Origin: Streptomonospora litoralis
GTDB lineage: Bacteria; Actinomycetota; Actinomycetes; Streptosporangiales; Streptosporangiaceae
DNA length: 64,000 nt
Assembly (NCBI RefSeq): GCF_004323735.1
Contig: NZ_CP036455.1
Coordinates: forward strand, 1,359,101 to 1,423,100
Reading direction: 5' to 3'
Shown: in pieces, positions 43,131 through 51,872 of the stretch
Numbering within the stretch: position 1 is the stretch's first letter
Layout: every line of letters begins with the position of its first letter
Made by a program: the position numbers and the translations under genes
The notes under the pieces: generated by a model
Database searches by the model: none
The model's input: the letters and a program-made list of their open reading frames with translations, nothing else
Told to the model about the DNA's origin: nothing

Positions 43131-43388
43131 CTCGGCCTTGTCGGGTCTTGTCGGTCTGCCGGGCGGCGGGTGGTCTTCATGGGGGAGCAGCGAGGGCGGC
43201 AGCGGGACCGGCCCTGCGGTCACCGCACCGGGAGCCCGCCGGCGGCCGCGGCCGACGGGGCGGAGGCGGGCCGGGGCGGCTTCTCCCGTCTATCGTGAAC
43301 TTATGGCGACGGAATGCGCTTTCCTGCGGCCATAAGTTCACGATAGACGCCGGAATAACCGGCATACCGGACATGCCGGCGCCGGGTC
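43131..43388. repeat. Mosaic palindromic repeat, copy 2 (centre and module inverted)
   Basis: Central inverted repeat CGTCTATCGTGAACTTATGG (43287-43306) and its perfect complement (43330-43349), 20 bp, with an AATGCGCTTTCCTG-type loop. The 30-bp module at 43359-43388 is the reverse complement (29/30) of 4111-4140, so it lies on the other side of the palindrome from copy 1. The left flank from CTCGGCCTTG (43131) matches copy 1 in the same orientation. Located just after the IclR gene. Confidence 0.8.
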
Positions 43389-43560
43389 GCCCCTCGGGCG
43401 GGGTGCTCGACGCGGTTGCCGTTGCCGAGTCCCACGGTCGAATTCGTCCGCATGTGTCCGCAACCGGCCACCTTCTGTGACGGTTGCGCCGGTGGCGTCG
43501 GCGGCGAGGGGCTGGCGGAGGCGGCGTGCGTCGGTGTGTCGCTTCAAGGTTGTAGTCGGG

Positions 43561-43577
43561 TTTCGAAAGTATCGGAA
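43561..43577. promoter_or_regulatory. Candidate operator A (upstream)
   Basis: TTTCGAAAGTATCGGAA. Recurs in inverse orientation at 43757-43773. Core CGAAAGTATCG is an imperfect dyad of the CGAA-N3-TTCG type described for some actinobacterial LacI-family xylan regulators (from memory). Confidence 0.5.
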
Positions 43578-43704
43578 CCAGTGCCTCCTCCTTCCGGTGG
43601 GCTGTTACGCCCCGAGTGCGGCGAACGTACAGGTGGGAGCGCTTTCGGAGCGGTCAGTGGCGGAGGGTGCGGATCTTCGGGGTGAGGTGGCTCTCAGTGA
43701 GGTA

Positions 43705-43733
43705 TTGACCTGCGGGTTCCGTGAACGTAAATT
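43705..43733 (+). promoter_or_regulatory. Sigma70-type promoter of the second importer operon
   Basis: -35 TTGACC (43705-43710), 17-bp spacer, -10 TAAATT (43728-43733): close to consensus and the best promoter in the window. Transcription would begin near 43740, leaving a leader of about 185 nt before ATG 43924. Confidence 0.7.
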
Positions 43734-43756
43734 CGACCGCCAGAGATTGCGAGATT

Positions 43757-43773
43757 GATTCCGATAGTTTCGA
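43757..43773. promoter_or_regulatory. Candidate operator B (downstream of promoter)
   Basis: Reverse complement reads TCGAAACTATCGGAATC, matching operator A at TCGAAA-TATCGGAA (one internal difference). It lies about 20-35 bp downstream of the predicted transcription start, and 196 bp from operator A. Confidence 0.5.
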
Positions 43774-43923
43774 CATTCGCTCGACCCTGCCGCTGAACCC
43801 GACCCCGCGCCGGAAGGCGCAGCCACCACAACGAGCCGCCGGAAGGTCTCCGGCCGGGTGCACCCGGCCGCGGTCACCCGTTGCGGCGGACCGGTCCCCC
43901 TCGGTCCCCACCTTGGAGGAGCA

Positions 43924-45036
43924 ATGCAGATACCCGGCCAGACGGTTCCCGAGGCGCCCGACCGCCTGCGCGTGGCCGTCGTCGGTACGGGCAACATCGC
44001 CCGCTTCCACGTCGAGGCCCTGCAGTCCATGCCCGACGATGCCGCGCTCACCGCGGCCGCGGACGTCGACCCCGACAACCTCGCGGTGTTCACCGACCGC
44101 TACGGCATCCCGCAGCGCTTCGGCGACATGGACCGCATGCTGCGCGAGGTGCAGCCCGACCTGGTGCACCTGTGCACACCCCCGGGCATGCACCACGGCC
44201 AGGTGAAGGCGTGCCTCGCCGCCGGCGCAAGCGCCTTGGTGGAGAAGCCGCCGGCGCTGAGCCTGGCCGAAGTGGAGGAGATGGCCGACGCGGAAGGAGC
44301 CCAGGGCCCCTGGTTCGCCACGCTCTTCCAGCACCGGTTCGGCTCGGGTGCTCGGCGCGTGCGGGCGCTGGCCGACGCGGGGGAGCTGGGCCGACCGCTG
44401 GTAGCCGTCTGCCACACCCACTGGTTCCGCGACCAGGCCTACTTCGACGTTCCCTGGCGCGGCCGCTGGGACACCGAGGGCGGCGGTCCGACGATGGGCC
44501 ACGGCATCCACCAGATGGATCTGCTGCTGGCGCTGCTGGGCGACTGGACCGAGGTCTCGGCCACCGCGCGCCGCCAGGCGCGGAGCATGGAGACCGAGGA
44601 CGTCTCGATCGGCCATATCAGCTTCGCCAACGGTGCGGTGGCCACTGTCGTCAACAGCGTGCTCTCCCCCCGCGAGGAGAGCTACATCCGGATCGACTTC
44701 GAACGCGCCACCGTCGAGCTGCGCCACCTCTACGGCTACGGCGACGACAATTGGACCATCACCCCGGCGCCGGGCTTCGAGGAGCAGGTCAACGCGGCCT
44801 GGGAGGCCGGCGAGTCGGGCACGAACAGCGGGCATTCGGCGCAGATCGCTCATGTGGTCTCGGCCCTGCGCGCCAAAGAGCCCCCGCCGGTGACCTCGGC
44901 CGACTCCCTGCGCACCATGCGCCTGGTGGCCGGCATCTACGCCTCGGCCGCCCAGCACCGCACCATCATCCCCGGCGAGCTGCGCCGAGGAACGCGGTTC
45001 TACGAGCGCATGCACGGAGGCGGCTCGCCATGGTAA
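43924..45036 (+). CDS. Gfo/Idh/MocA-family oxidoreductase 2
   Basis: 370-residue NAD(P)-dependent dehydrogenase, first gene of the second importer operon. Rossmann motif VAVVGTGNIARFHVEAL, HLCTPPGMHH, catalytic VEKPPALSL, and the C-terminal domain (HRFGSGARRVRALADAGELG, GHGIHQMDLLLALLGDW). ATG 43924 follows TTGGAGGAG. The combination with a PmoA-like protein and a cupin downstream suggests processing of a glycan-derived sugar; the substrate is unknown. Its stop codon lies within a LacI-type dyad. Confidence 0.9.
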   Translation: MQIPGQTVPEAPDRLRVAVVGTGNIARFHVEALQSMPDDAALTAAADVDPDNLAVFTDRYGIPQRFGDMDRMLREVQPDLVHLCTPPGMHHGQVKACLAAGASALVEKPPALSLAEVEEMADAEGAQGPWFATLFQHRFGSGARRVRALADAGELGRPLVAVCHTHWFRDQAYFDVPWRGRWDTEGGGPTMGHGIHQMDLLLALLGDWTEVSATARRQARSMETEDVSIGHISFANGAVATVVNSVLSPREESYIRIDFERATVELRHLYGYGDDNWTITPAPGFEEQVNAAWEAGESGTNSGHSAQIAHVVSALRAKEPPPVTSADSLRTMRLVAGIYASAAQHRTIIPGELRRGTRFYERMHGGGSPW

Positions 45037-45047
45037 GCGCTATCCAT
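45030..45047. promoter_or_regulatory. LacI-type operator 1
   Basis: ATGGTAAGCGCTATCCAT, dyad ATGG-N2-AGCGCT-N2-CCAT with the CpG-containing centre typical of LacI-family sites. It overlaps the stop codon of the dehydrogenase gene. Confidence 0.6.
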
Positions 45048-45130
45048 ATTGCGCGGTGCGCCCCCGGCCGCGTCTCGCCCCCACCGTCGCGGCTCGCACA
45101 GGGCGTCGTATGCCGCACCTCACACGGTGA

Positions 45131-45150
45131 TTTGGTAAGCGCTCTCCAAA
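45131..45150. promoter_or_regulatory. LacI-type operator 2
   Basis: TTTGGTAAGCGCTCTCCAAA, dyad TTTGG-N2-AGCGCT-N2-CCAAA, 102 bp from operator 1 and 56 bp before the permease start. Confidence 0.6.
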
Positions 45151-45205
45151 GGCGTTCGCCGGGCCGGTCCGGTCGCGTCGGACGGCGCTGCGGAGAGGAG
45201 GCCGG

Positions 45206-46207
45206 ATGCGCGCCCTGGTGATCCGCCGGCTCGTGTACATGGTTCCGACCATGTTCGCGATCTCGCTGGTGTCGTTCCTGATCATCCAGCTGCCCCCGGG
45301 CAACTACCTGACCACCTACATCGCCGAGCTCTCCGCGCGCGGCCAGACCGTGGACCAGAGCCAGATCCGCGCGCTGGAGGAGCGCTACGGCCTGAACGAC
45401 CCCGTCTTCGTGCAGTACCTCCGCTGGATCGGCGGCATCGTACTGAGCGGCGACTTCGGCCAGTCCTTCCTGTACCAGCGCGACGTCTCGTCCCTCATCT
45501 GGGACCGGATCGGGATCAGCGTCGCCCTGGCGCTGTGCACCATCGTGGTGAGCTGGGGCCTGGCGTTTCCCATCGGCGTGTACTCGGCCGTGCGCCAGCA
45601 CTCCGTCGGCGACTACGTCTTCACTTTCATCGGGTTCCTGGGCCTGGCGACCCCCAACTTCATGCTCGCGCTGGTGGCCCTGTGGATCGCCTTCGCCTAC
45701 TTCGGCGAGAGCATGGGAGGCATCATCTCACCGGAGTTCGCCGACTCCGCGTGGAATCTCGGCAAGGTCCTCGACGTGGTCGGCAACCTGTGGATTCCGG
45801 TGCTGATCATCGGAACCGCGGGCACCGCCGTGCTGATCCGCGTCCTGCGCGCCAACCTGCTCGACGAACTGCGCAAGCCCTACGTCACCACCGCCCGCGC
45901 CAAGGGCCTGCCCGAGTGGCGGGTGATCTTCAAGTACCCCGTGCGCATGGCGCTGAGCCCGTTCATCTCCACGATCGGCTGGATCCTGCCCACCATCGTC
46001 GGCGGCGAGGTGATGGTCTCCATCGTGCTGAGCCTGGACACCACCGGACCGCTGCTGCTCCAGGCACTGCGCAACCAGGACATGTACCTGGCCGGGGCGT
46101 TCATCCTCGTCCTCGGCGTCCTCACGCTGATCGGAACCCTTATCTCGGACCTGCTGCTGGCCTGGTGGGATCCGCGCATCCGCCACGCCCAAGCCGAGGA
46201 GGTTTGA
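45206..46207 (+). CDS. ABC importer 2 permease (DppB type)
   Basis: 333-residue permease. RRLVYMVPTMFAISLVSFLI, IQLPPGNYLTTYIAEL (the PPGNY form seen in oligosaccharide-type members), LEERYGLNDPVFVQYLRW, coupling loop TARAKGLPEWRVIFKYPVR, and six spans. Operon with the four genes after it; the two LacI-type dyads lie just upstream, so it may have its own promoter. Confidence 0.93.
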   Translation: MRALVIRRLVYMVPTMFAISLVSFLIIQLPPGNYLTTYIAELSARGQTVDQSQIRALEERYGLNDPVFVQYLRWIGGIVLSGDFGQSFLYQRDVSSLIWDRIGISVALALCTIVVSWGLAFPIGVYSAVRQHSVGDYVFTFIGFLGLATPNFMLALVALWIAFAYFGESMGGIISPEFADSAWNLGKVLDVVGNLWIPVLIIGTAGTAVLIRVLRANLLDELRKPYVTTARAKGLPEWRVIFKYPVRMALSPFISTIGWILPTIVGGEVMVSIVLSLDTTGPLLLQALRNQDMYLAGAFILVLGVLTLIGTLISDLLLAWWDPRIRHAQAEEV

Positions 46208-46210
46208 CCC

Positions 46211-47374
46211 ATGGGACTCAACCTGTCCCTCAAGCGCCGCCCCGGCACCTCCGGCGAGCCCGGGGGAGAGGCGGACGGAGCGCCCGCGGACGCCATCGCC
46301 GCGGCGTCGCAGTGGCGGCTCATCGGCCTGCGCTTCCGCCGGCACAAGCTGGCCATGGCCAGCACCGCCGTGGTGCTGGTCCTGGTGCTGGTCGGCGCCT
46401 TCTGCGAGTTCGTCGCCCCCACCACCTCGGGGGAGTACAGCGCGCAGCACACCCACGCGCCGCCGCAGGCCCTGCACTTCGTCGACACCTCCGACGGCCT
46501 GGACCTGGGCTTCTACGTCTACGGCTACGACTCCACGCGCAACCAGGAGACACTCGCCCGCGAGTACACCGTCGACACCTCCGACAAGATCCCGCTCGGC
46601 TTCTTCGTCGAAGGAACCCCTTACCGCATGTGGGGCCTGATCCCGGCCGACACCCACCTGTTCGGCCCCACCGACCCCGGCGACCGGATGTACCTGCTGG
46701 GCGCCGACCGCAACGGGCGCGACATGCTCTCGCGCATCGTCTACGGCACCCGCATCTCGCTGTCGATCGGCCTGCTCGGAGTGGCGCTGGCGTTCGTGCT
46801 GGGCGTCGTGCTCGGCGGGGCCTCCGGATACTTCGGCGGCCGCACCGACAACTTCATCCAGCGCCTCATCGAGTTCACCATGTCGATTCCCACGATCCCG
46901 CTGTGGATGGGGCTGTCGGCGGCCGTGCCGCGCGAGTGGGGCTCGCTGATGACCTACTTCGCGATCACGGTGATCCTGTCGCTGATCGGCTGGACCGACC
47001 TCGCCCGCGTGGTGCGCGGACGCTTCCTCTCCTTACGTGAGGAGGACTTCGTGCTGGCGGCCCGACTGGACGGGTGCAGCCGCCCCCGCATCATCCGCCG
47101 GCACATGCTGCCCTCCTTCACCAGCCACATCGTCGCCTCCCTCACGCTGGCGATCCCGCTGATGATCCTCGCCGAGAGTTCGCTGTCCTTCCTCGGGCTG
47201 GGCCTGCAGCCGCCGGTGGTCAGCTGGGGCGTGCTGATGCAGGAGGCCCAGAACATCCACTCCATCGCCGGCGCCCCCTGGACGCTGCTGCCCGGCGTGG
47301 CCGTGACGGTGACCGTGCTCGCGCTGAACTTCGTCGGCGACGGGATCCGCGACTCCGCCGACCCCTACCAGTAG
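46211..47374 (+). CDS. ABC importer 2 permease (DppC type) with large extracytoplasmic insert
   Basis: 387 residues, nearly 100 longer than the DppC protein of the first importer. The extra sequence lies between span 1 (MASTAVVLVLVLVGAFCEFV) and LLGADRNGRDMLSRIVYGTR and would be outside the membrane (HTHAPPQALHFVDTSDGL, LGFYVYGYDS, YRMWGLIPADTHLFG). Such inserts are found in the peptide-family permeases of sugar importers. Coupling loop AARLDGCSRPRIIRRHMLP; FLGLGLQPPVVSWGVL. Three bp after the previous stop. Confidence 0.92.
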   Translation: MGLNLSLKRRPGTSGEPGGEADGAPADAIAAASQWRLIGLRFRRHKLAMASTAVVLVLVLVGAFCEFVAPTTSGEYSAQHTHAPPQALHFVDTSDGLDLGFYVYGYDSTRNQETLAREYTVDTSDKIPLGFFVEGTPYRMWGLIPADTHLFGPTDPGDRMYLLGADRNGRDMLSRIVYGTRISLSIGLLGVALAFVLGVVLGGASGYFGGRTDNFIQRLIEFTMSIPTIPLWMGLSAAVPREWGSLMTYFAITVILSLIGWTDLARVVRGRFLSLREEDFVLAARLDGCSRPRIIRRHMLPSFTSHIVASLTLAIPLMILAESSLSFLGLGLQPPVVSWGVLMQEAQNIHSIAGAPWTLLPGVAVTVTVLALNFVGDGIRDSADPYQ

Positions 47375-47388
47375 AGGAGGTGCAGCAC

Positions 47389-48612
47389 GTGAACACAGAC
47401 ATCAACACCGGCACCGGTACTAGCACTGACAGTGCCACTGTCACCGACCCGGACGTGCTGTTGGAGGTGGAAGGACTGCGCACGCGGTTCCGCACCGATC
47501 ACGGCGAGGTTCCGGCCGTCAACGGGGTGGACCTGACCATCCGCCGCGGACGCACGCTGTGCGTCGTCGGCGAGAGCGGTTGCGGCAAGAGCGTGACCGC
47601 CCGTTCCATCCTGCAGCTCGTCGAGCCGCCCGGCCGGATCACCGGTGGACGGGTGCTTCTGCACCCCGACACCGGCACCGAGGAGGCTGCCGGCGGCACC
47701 GGCGGCGCTCCCCGCACCGCCGCACCGCTGGATTTGGCCGCGCTCAAACCCAAGGGCAAGCGGATCCGGCGGGTGCGCGGCAGCGACGTCGCCATGATCT
47801 TTCAGGAGCCCATGGCCTCGCTGTCGCTGGTGCACCGCGTCGGCAACCAGGTCGGCGAGGCGATACGCGTGCACAGCACCGCCACCAAGAAGGAGGCGCG
47901 TGAACGCAGTGTCGAGCTGCTCGGCCGGGTCGGCATCCCCAACCCCGAGCGGCTCGTGGACGCCTACCCCTTCCAGCTCTCCGGGGGCATGCGCCAGCGC
48001 GTCATGATCGCGATGGCGCTCTCCTGCGAGCCGCGGCTGCTCATCGCCGACGAGCCCACCACGGCGCTGGACGTCACCACGCAGGCGCAGATCCTCGACC
48101 TGCTGGGCGACCTGCAGCGGCGGCGCGGTATGGCGATGATGTTCATCACCCACGACATGGGCGTGGTCGCCGAGGTCGCCGACGACGTCGCGGTGATGTA
48201 CCTGGGCAACGTCGTCGAACGCGGCAGTGTCGACGACGTCTTCCACGCGCCCAAGCACCCCTACACGCGTGCCCTGCTGGAGTCCATCCCACGTATGGGC
48301 GGCCCGCGGCGCGAGCGGCTGCCCGCCATCCGCGGAAACGTCCCCGACCCGGCGGGACGCCCCAGCGGGTGCGTGTTCCGCGACCGCTGCGACTCGGCCA
48401 TGACCGGGCTCTGCGACACCGTCGACCCGCCGCCGATCGACGTCGGCGGTGGCCGCCTGGTCCGCTGCCTGCTCTACGGCGGTGCCGAGGAGCGCCCGGA
48501 CACCTCCGGCGCGGCGTCGGACACGGACACCCCGGCGGCGGTCCGAAAGGCACCCGCCGCCGACCCCCGCACCGGAAAGGAGGCCGCCGATGCCGACGCC
48601 AACCGAGGCTGA
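47389..48612 (+). CDS. ABC importer 2 ATPase (DppD type)
   Basis: 407-residue ATPase. GTG 47389 with AGAGGAGG upstream. A Thr/Ser/Gly-rich N-terminal lead (NTGTGTSTDSATVTD) precedes the core; Walker A GESGCGKS, a Gly/Ala-rich insertion of about 35 residues before IFQEPMASLS, signature SGGMRQR, Walker B LLIADEPTTALD, THDMGVV, and a C-terminal GCVFRDRCDS. The Gly/Ala insert and low-complexity tail make it longer than usual. Overlaps the next gene by 23 bp. Confidence 0.92.
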   Translation: MNTDINTGTGTSTDSATVTDPDVLLEVEGLRTRFRTDHGEVPAVNGVDLTIRRGRTLCVVGESGCGKSVTARSILQLVEPPGRITGGRVLLHPDTGTEEAAGGTGGAPRTAAPLDLAALKPKGKRIRRVRGSDVAMIFQEPMASLSLVHRVGNQVGEAIRVHSTATKKEARERSVELLGRVGIPNPERLVDAYPFQLSGGMRQRVMIAMALSCEPRLLIADEPTTALDVTTQAQILDLLGDLQRRRGMAMMFITHDMGVVAEVADDVAVMYLGNVVERGSVDDVFHAPKHPYTRALLESIPRMGGPRRERLPAIRGNVPDPAGRPSGCVFRDRCDSAMTGLCDTVDPPPIDVGGGRLVRCLLYGGAEERPDTSGAASDTDTPAAVRKAPAADPRTGKEAADADANRG

Positions 48613-49660
48613 CCCCGCACCCGCGGGCGGCGGCGCAGCACCCGCGGAGAACGCCCCGCTGCTGGAGATGCGCGACCTGCGGGTCCACTTCCCGCTGCGC
48701 AAGAGCGGCCGGCGCAAGTCGGACGGGGCGGTCAAGGCCGTCGACGGCGTCGACCTCAGCGTCGACCACGGCGAGACGCTGGGCCTGGTCGGCGAGTCCG
48801 GCTGCGGCAAGAGCACGCTCGGCTCGGCCGTGCTCGGGGTGCGCCCCGAGGCCCGCGGCCAGGTGCGCTACCGCACCGGGCAGGGGCGGGTGCTCGACGC
48901 CGCCGAGGCCTCCGGTTCGGACCTGGCGACATACCGCCGCGAGGTGCGGATGATCTTCCAAGACCCGCACGCCTCCCTCAATCCCCGGATGACCCTGCTC
49001 GACATCATCGGCGAACCGCTGCGGGTGCTGCAGGGCGTGGGCGGCAGCGAGCTGGAGGACCGGGTAACCACGATCCTGCGCCGGGTGGGACTGCGCCCCG
49101 ACCATCTGCGCCGCTACCCCCACGCGTTCTCCGGCGGCGAGCGGCAGCGCGTCAGCATCGCCCGCGCACTGGTGCCCGACCCGCGACTGGTGGTGGCCGA
49201 CGAGGCCGTCAGCGCGCTGGACGTTTCGGTGCGTTCGCAGATCCTCAACCTCTTGCAGGATCTGCAGGACGAGATGGGTCTGACCTACCTGTTCATCTCG
49301 CACGACCTTTCGGTCGTCGAGCACCTCTGCGACCGGGTGGCGGTGATGTACCTGGGCCGGGTCGTGGAGCTCAGCCGCACCGCCGATCTGTACGCCCGCC
49401 CGCGCCACCCCTACACCGAGGCGCTGATCTCTGCGGTTCCGGTGCCCGACCCGCGGGCGCGCGGCAGCCGCGAGCGCATTCGGCTGCGCGGAGAGTTGCC
49501 CGACCCGGCGGATCCGCCCTCCGGATGCTCCTTCCACACCCGCTGCGCCTTCGCCACCGACCGGTGCGCGAACGAGATCCCCCCGCTGCGCGAGGTCGCC
49601 CCGGGCCGCCTGGCGGCATGCCACTACGCCGAGGAACTGACCCTCTCGGGCGTCTCATGA
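48590..49660 (+). CDS. ABC importer 2 ATPase (DppF type)
   Basis: 356-residue partner ATPase, ATG 48590 preceded by GGAAAGGAGG. Walker A GESGCGKS, FQDPHASLNPRMTL, signature SGGERQR, Walker B LVVADEAVSALD (DEA rather than DEP), SHDLSVV, C-terminal SGCSFHTRCAFATDRC. Completes the importer. Confidence 0.93.
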   Translation: MPTPTEADPAPAGGGAAPAENAPLLEMRDLRVHFPLRKSGRRKSDGAVKAVDGVDLSVDHGETLGLVGESGCGKSTLGSAVLGVRPEARGQVRYRTGQGRVLDAAEASGSDLATYRREVRMIFQDPHASLNPRMTLLDIIGEPLRVLQGVGGSELEDRVTTILRRVGLRPDHLRRYPHAFSGGERQRVSIARALVPDPRLVVADEAVSALDVSVRSQILNLLQDLQDEMGLTYLFISHDLSVVEHLCDRVAVMYLGRVVELSRTADLYARPRHPYTEALISAVPVPDPRARGSRERIRLRGELPDPADPPSGCSFHTRCAFATDRCANEIPPLREVAPGRLAACHYAEELTLSGVS

Positions 49661-49707
49661 GCCGACCCCGCTCCGGTATCCCCCGCACAGAAACGGAGAA
49701 CACCCGC

Positions 49708-51678
49708 ATGCATGCACGAGATAACCGACGGCTGCTGCCGCGGCGGCGCGCGCTGGCCGTGCCGAGCGCGGCCGCCGCGCTGGCCCTCGCCCTGTCCGGC
49801 TGCACCTTCTTCAACCTCAATCCGGAGGGGGAGCAGGGCGGCTCTCAGGGGAAGGCCGACGGCCAGGCGCCCGCACTCGCCGAGAAGGTCGAGGCCGGCG
49901 ACCTGCCGCCGCTGGAGGAGCGCCTGCCCGAGAAGCCGCTGGTCGTCGAGCCGACCAACGAGATCGGCAGCTACGGCGGCACCTGGAACAGCGCCATCCT
50001 GGGCATCGGCGACTGGCCGTGGCTGGGTCGCACGGTCGGATACGAGAACCTCACCCGGTGGAACACCGAGTGGACCAAGACCATCCCCAACATCGCCGAG
50101 AGCTACGAGTACAACGAGGAGGCCACGAAGGTCACCTACAACCTGCGCGAAGGCATGAAGTGGTCCGACGGCGACGACTTCACCGCCGACGACATCGTCT
50201 TCGCGGCCAACGACGTCTTCAACAACGCAGATCTGACGCCGATGGCCAACCAGAACCCGCCCACAGCCGAGAAGATCGACAAGTACACCGTCGAGATCAC
50301 CCTGCAAGAGCCCGACGCGCTGTGGGCGTCCCACGACTTCATCCAGTACCAGCTCGTCAACAAGCCCAAGCACTACCTGAAGAAGTTCCACATCAAGTAC
50401 AACGACGACGCGAACCAGCTCGCGGAGGAACAGGGCTTCTCCGGCTGGACCGAGATGTTCGACGTCAAGGCCGGTGTCACGGACTCCGCGCTGACGTGGC
50501 AGAACCCCGATATCCCGACGCTGTACCCGTGGAAGGTCGTCGAGCCGCTGTCGGACTCGGGCCGCATGGTGCTGGAGCGCAACCCCTACTACTGGAAGGT
50601 CGACACCGAGGGCAACCAACTGCCCTACCTCGACCGCGTGGTCTTCGAGATCATGCAGGACGAAGAGGTCATGCTCACCCGCGCCCTCAACGGTGACTTC
50701 GACTTCCACACCCGCCACTTCAACACCCCGGAGAACCGGCCGGTGCTGGCGCGCAACCGCGAGGCCAACGGCTACGACTTCATGGAGCTGCGCCTCTCCG
50801 CGATGAACACCAACATGATCTCGTTCAACCTGACGACGGAGAACGACGGGCTGCGCGAGATCTTCCGGGACAAGCAGTTCCGCATCGCGATGTCGCACGG
50901 CATCAACCGCCAGGACATCATCGACGTCGTCTACCAGGGCCAGGGCGAGCCGTGGCAGGGCGCGCCGCGCGAAGACACGCCCTTCTTCAACGAGGAGCTG
51001 GCCAAGCAGTACACGGAGTACGACCCGGAGAAGGCCAACCGCATCCTGGACGAGGCCGGCTACGACCAGCGCAACGGCGACGGCGTGCGGGTCAGCGAGG
51101 ACGGCACCCCGCTGAGCTTCACCCTGTCGGCGCCCGGCGACTTCCGCCCGGACATCATCGACTCCATGGAGATGGTCGTCGACTTCTGGAATGAGCTCGA
51201 CGTCGATGCGGAGCTGCAGACCCAGGAGCGCACGGCCTGGCAGGACAGCCGCGAGAACAACGAGCACGAGGCCAACGTGTGGTCCGGCGACGCCGGGCTG
51301 ATGGACGCCATGTACGACCCGCGCTGGTACGGGCCCCTGCACAGCGGCGAGTCGAACTTCGCGATCCCGTGGGCGCAGTGGCAGGCCTCCGACGGCAAGG
51401 ACCCCCGCGCCCAGGAGCCGCCGCAGGACGTGAAGGACCACATCGAGATGTACGAGCAGGTCATCGCCGAAACCGACCCGCAGCGGCGCAACGAGTTGTT
51501 CGCGGACTTCCTGGCCCAGTCCCAGGAGCAGTTCTACGCGATGGGGATCAGCCTGCCCCAGCCCGGGTACGGCATCGTCGCCGACAACTTCCGCAACGTC
51601 CCCGACTCCCTGCCCGAGGCGTCGGTGTACAACACCCCGGCACCGGCCAATCCCGAGCAGTTCTTCATCGAGGAGTAG
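49708..51678 (+). CDS. Family 5 extracellular solute-binding lipoprotein 2 (large form)
   Basis: 656-residue lipoprotein, about 150 residues longer than the first importer's binding protein. Lipobox LSGC with Cys32. Conserved GSYGGTWNSAI, YNLREGMKWSDGDDFTADDI, EYDPEKANRILDEAGYDQRNG, with many aromatic residues, as in the oligosaccharide-binding branch of SBP_bac_5. I take ATG 49708 (GGAG upstream); an ATG at 49657 overlaps the ATPase stop and gives an atypically long signal region. Two strong hairpins follow the stop. Confidence 0.9.
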   Translation: MHARDNRRLLPRRRALAVPSAAAALALALSGCTFFNLNPEGEQGGSQGKADGQAPALAEKVEAGDLPPLEERLPEKPLVVEPTNEIGSYGGTWNSAILGIGDWPWLGRTVGYENLTRWNTEWTKTIPNIAESYEYNEEATKVTYNLREGMKWSDGDDFTADDIVFAANDVFNNADLTPMANQNPPTAEKIDKYTVEITLQEPDALWASHDFIQYQLVNKPKHYLKKFHIKYNDDANQLAEEQGFSGWTEMFDVKAGVTDSALTWQNPDIPTLYPWKVVEPLSDSGRMVLERNPYYWKVDTEGNQLPYLDRVVFEIMQDEEVMLTRALNGDFDFHTRHFNTPENRPVLARNREANGYDFMELRLSAMNTNMISFNLTTENDGLREIFRDKQFRIAMSHGINRQDIIDVVYQGQGEPWQGAPREDTPFFNEELAKQYTEYDPEKANRILDEAGYDQRNGDGVRVSEDGTPLSFTLSAPGDFRPDIIDSMEMVVDFWNELDVDAELQTQERTAWQDSRENNEHEANVWSGDAGLMDAMYDPRWYGPLHSGESNFAIPWAQWQASDGKDPRAQEPPQDVKDHIEMYEQVIAETDPQRRNELFADFLAQSQEQFYAMGISLPQPGYGIVADNFRNVPDSLPEASVYNTPAPANPEQFFIEE

Positions 51679-51692
51679 CAGCCCACCGACCG

Positions 51693-51728
51693 GCGCGCGC
51701 GGGCGAAATCACCGGGGCCCGCGCGCGC
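51693..51728 (+). terminator. Intra-operon hairpin 1
   Basis: GCGCGCGCGGGC (51693-51704) pairs with 51717-51728, 12 bp, 12-nt loop, directly after the binding-protein gene. Confidence 0.65.
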
Positions 51729-51737
51729 CCCTCCCAC

Positions 51738-51785
51738 CCGCTGCGCGCGGGCGCGCGGTCCCCTCGGCGCGCCCGCGCGCAGCGG
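51738..51785 (+). terminator. Intra-operon hairpin 2, 19-bp perfect stem
   Basis: 51738-51756 and 51767-51785 are perfect complements (19 bp, almost all G/C) around a 10-nt loop. With hairpin 1 it would protect or terminate the upstream message, so the binding protein could be made in excess over the two genes behind it. Confidence 0.75.
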
Positions 51786-51872
51786 CGCGGTGCGGCTCGG
51801 CAGTCGAGCCGCAGCACCGCAGCACCGTTCCGCAGCCGCACCCATCCGCGGCCACAGCCCACAGGAGGCGCA

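Larger units (their letters stand above)
43389..43923. other. Regulatory region upstream of the second importer operon
   Basis: 535 bp without a convincing gene. Contains the CGAAA-TATCG operator pair, a half CelR-like TGGGAGCGCT at 43634, the promoter 43705-43733 and a leader of about 185 nt. Confidence 0.6.

Noticed and set aside
43634-43647. TGGGAGCGCTTTCG as a third CelR site
   Set aside because: Only the left ten bases match; the right half-site is lost, so binding is doubtful.
47389-47460. Thr/Ser repeat at the start of the DppD-type ATPase as a separate peptide or regulatory hairpin
   Set aside because: It is in frame with the ATPase and behind a good ribosome-binding site; the small inverted repeat inside it is too weak to claim.
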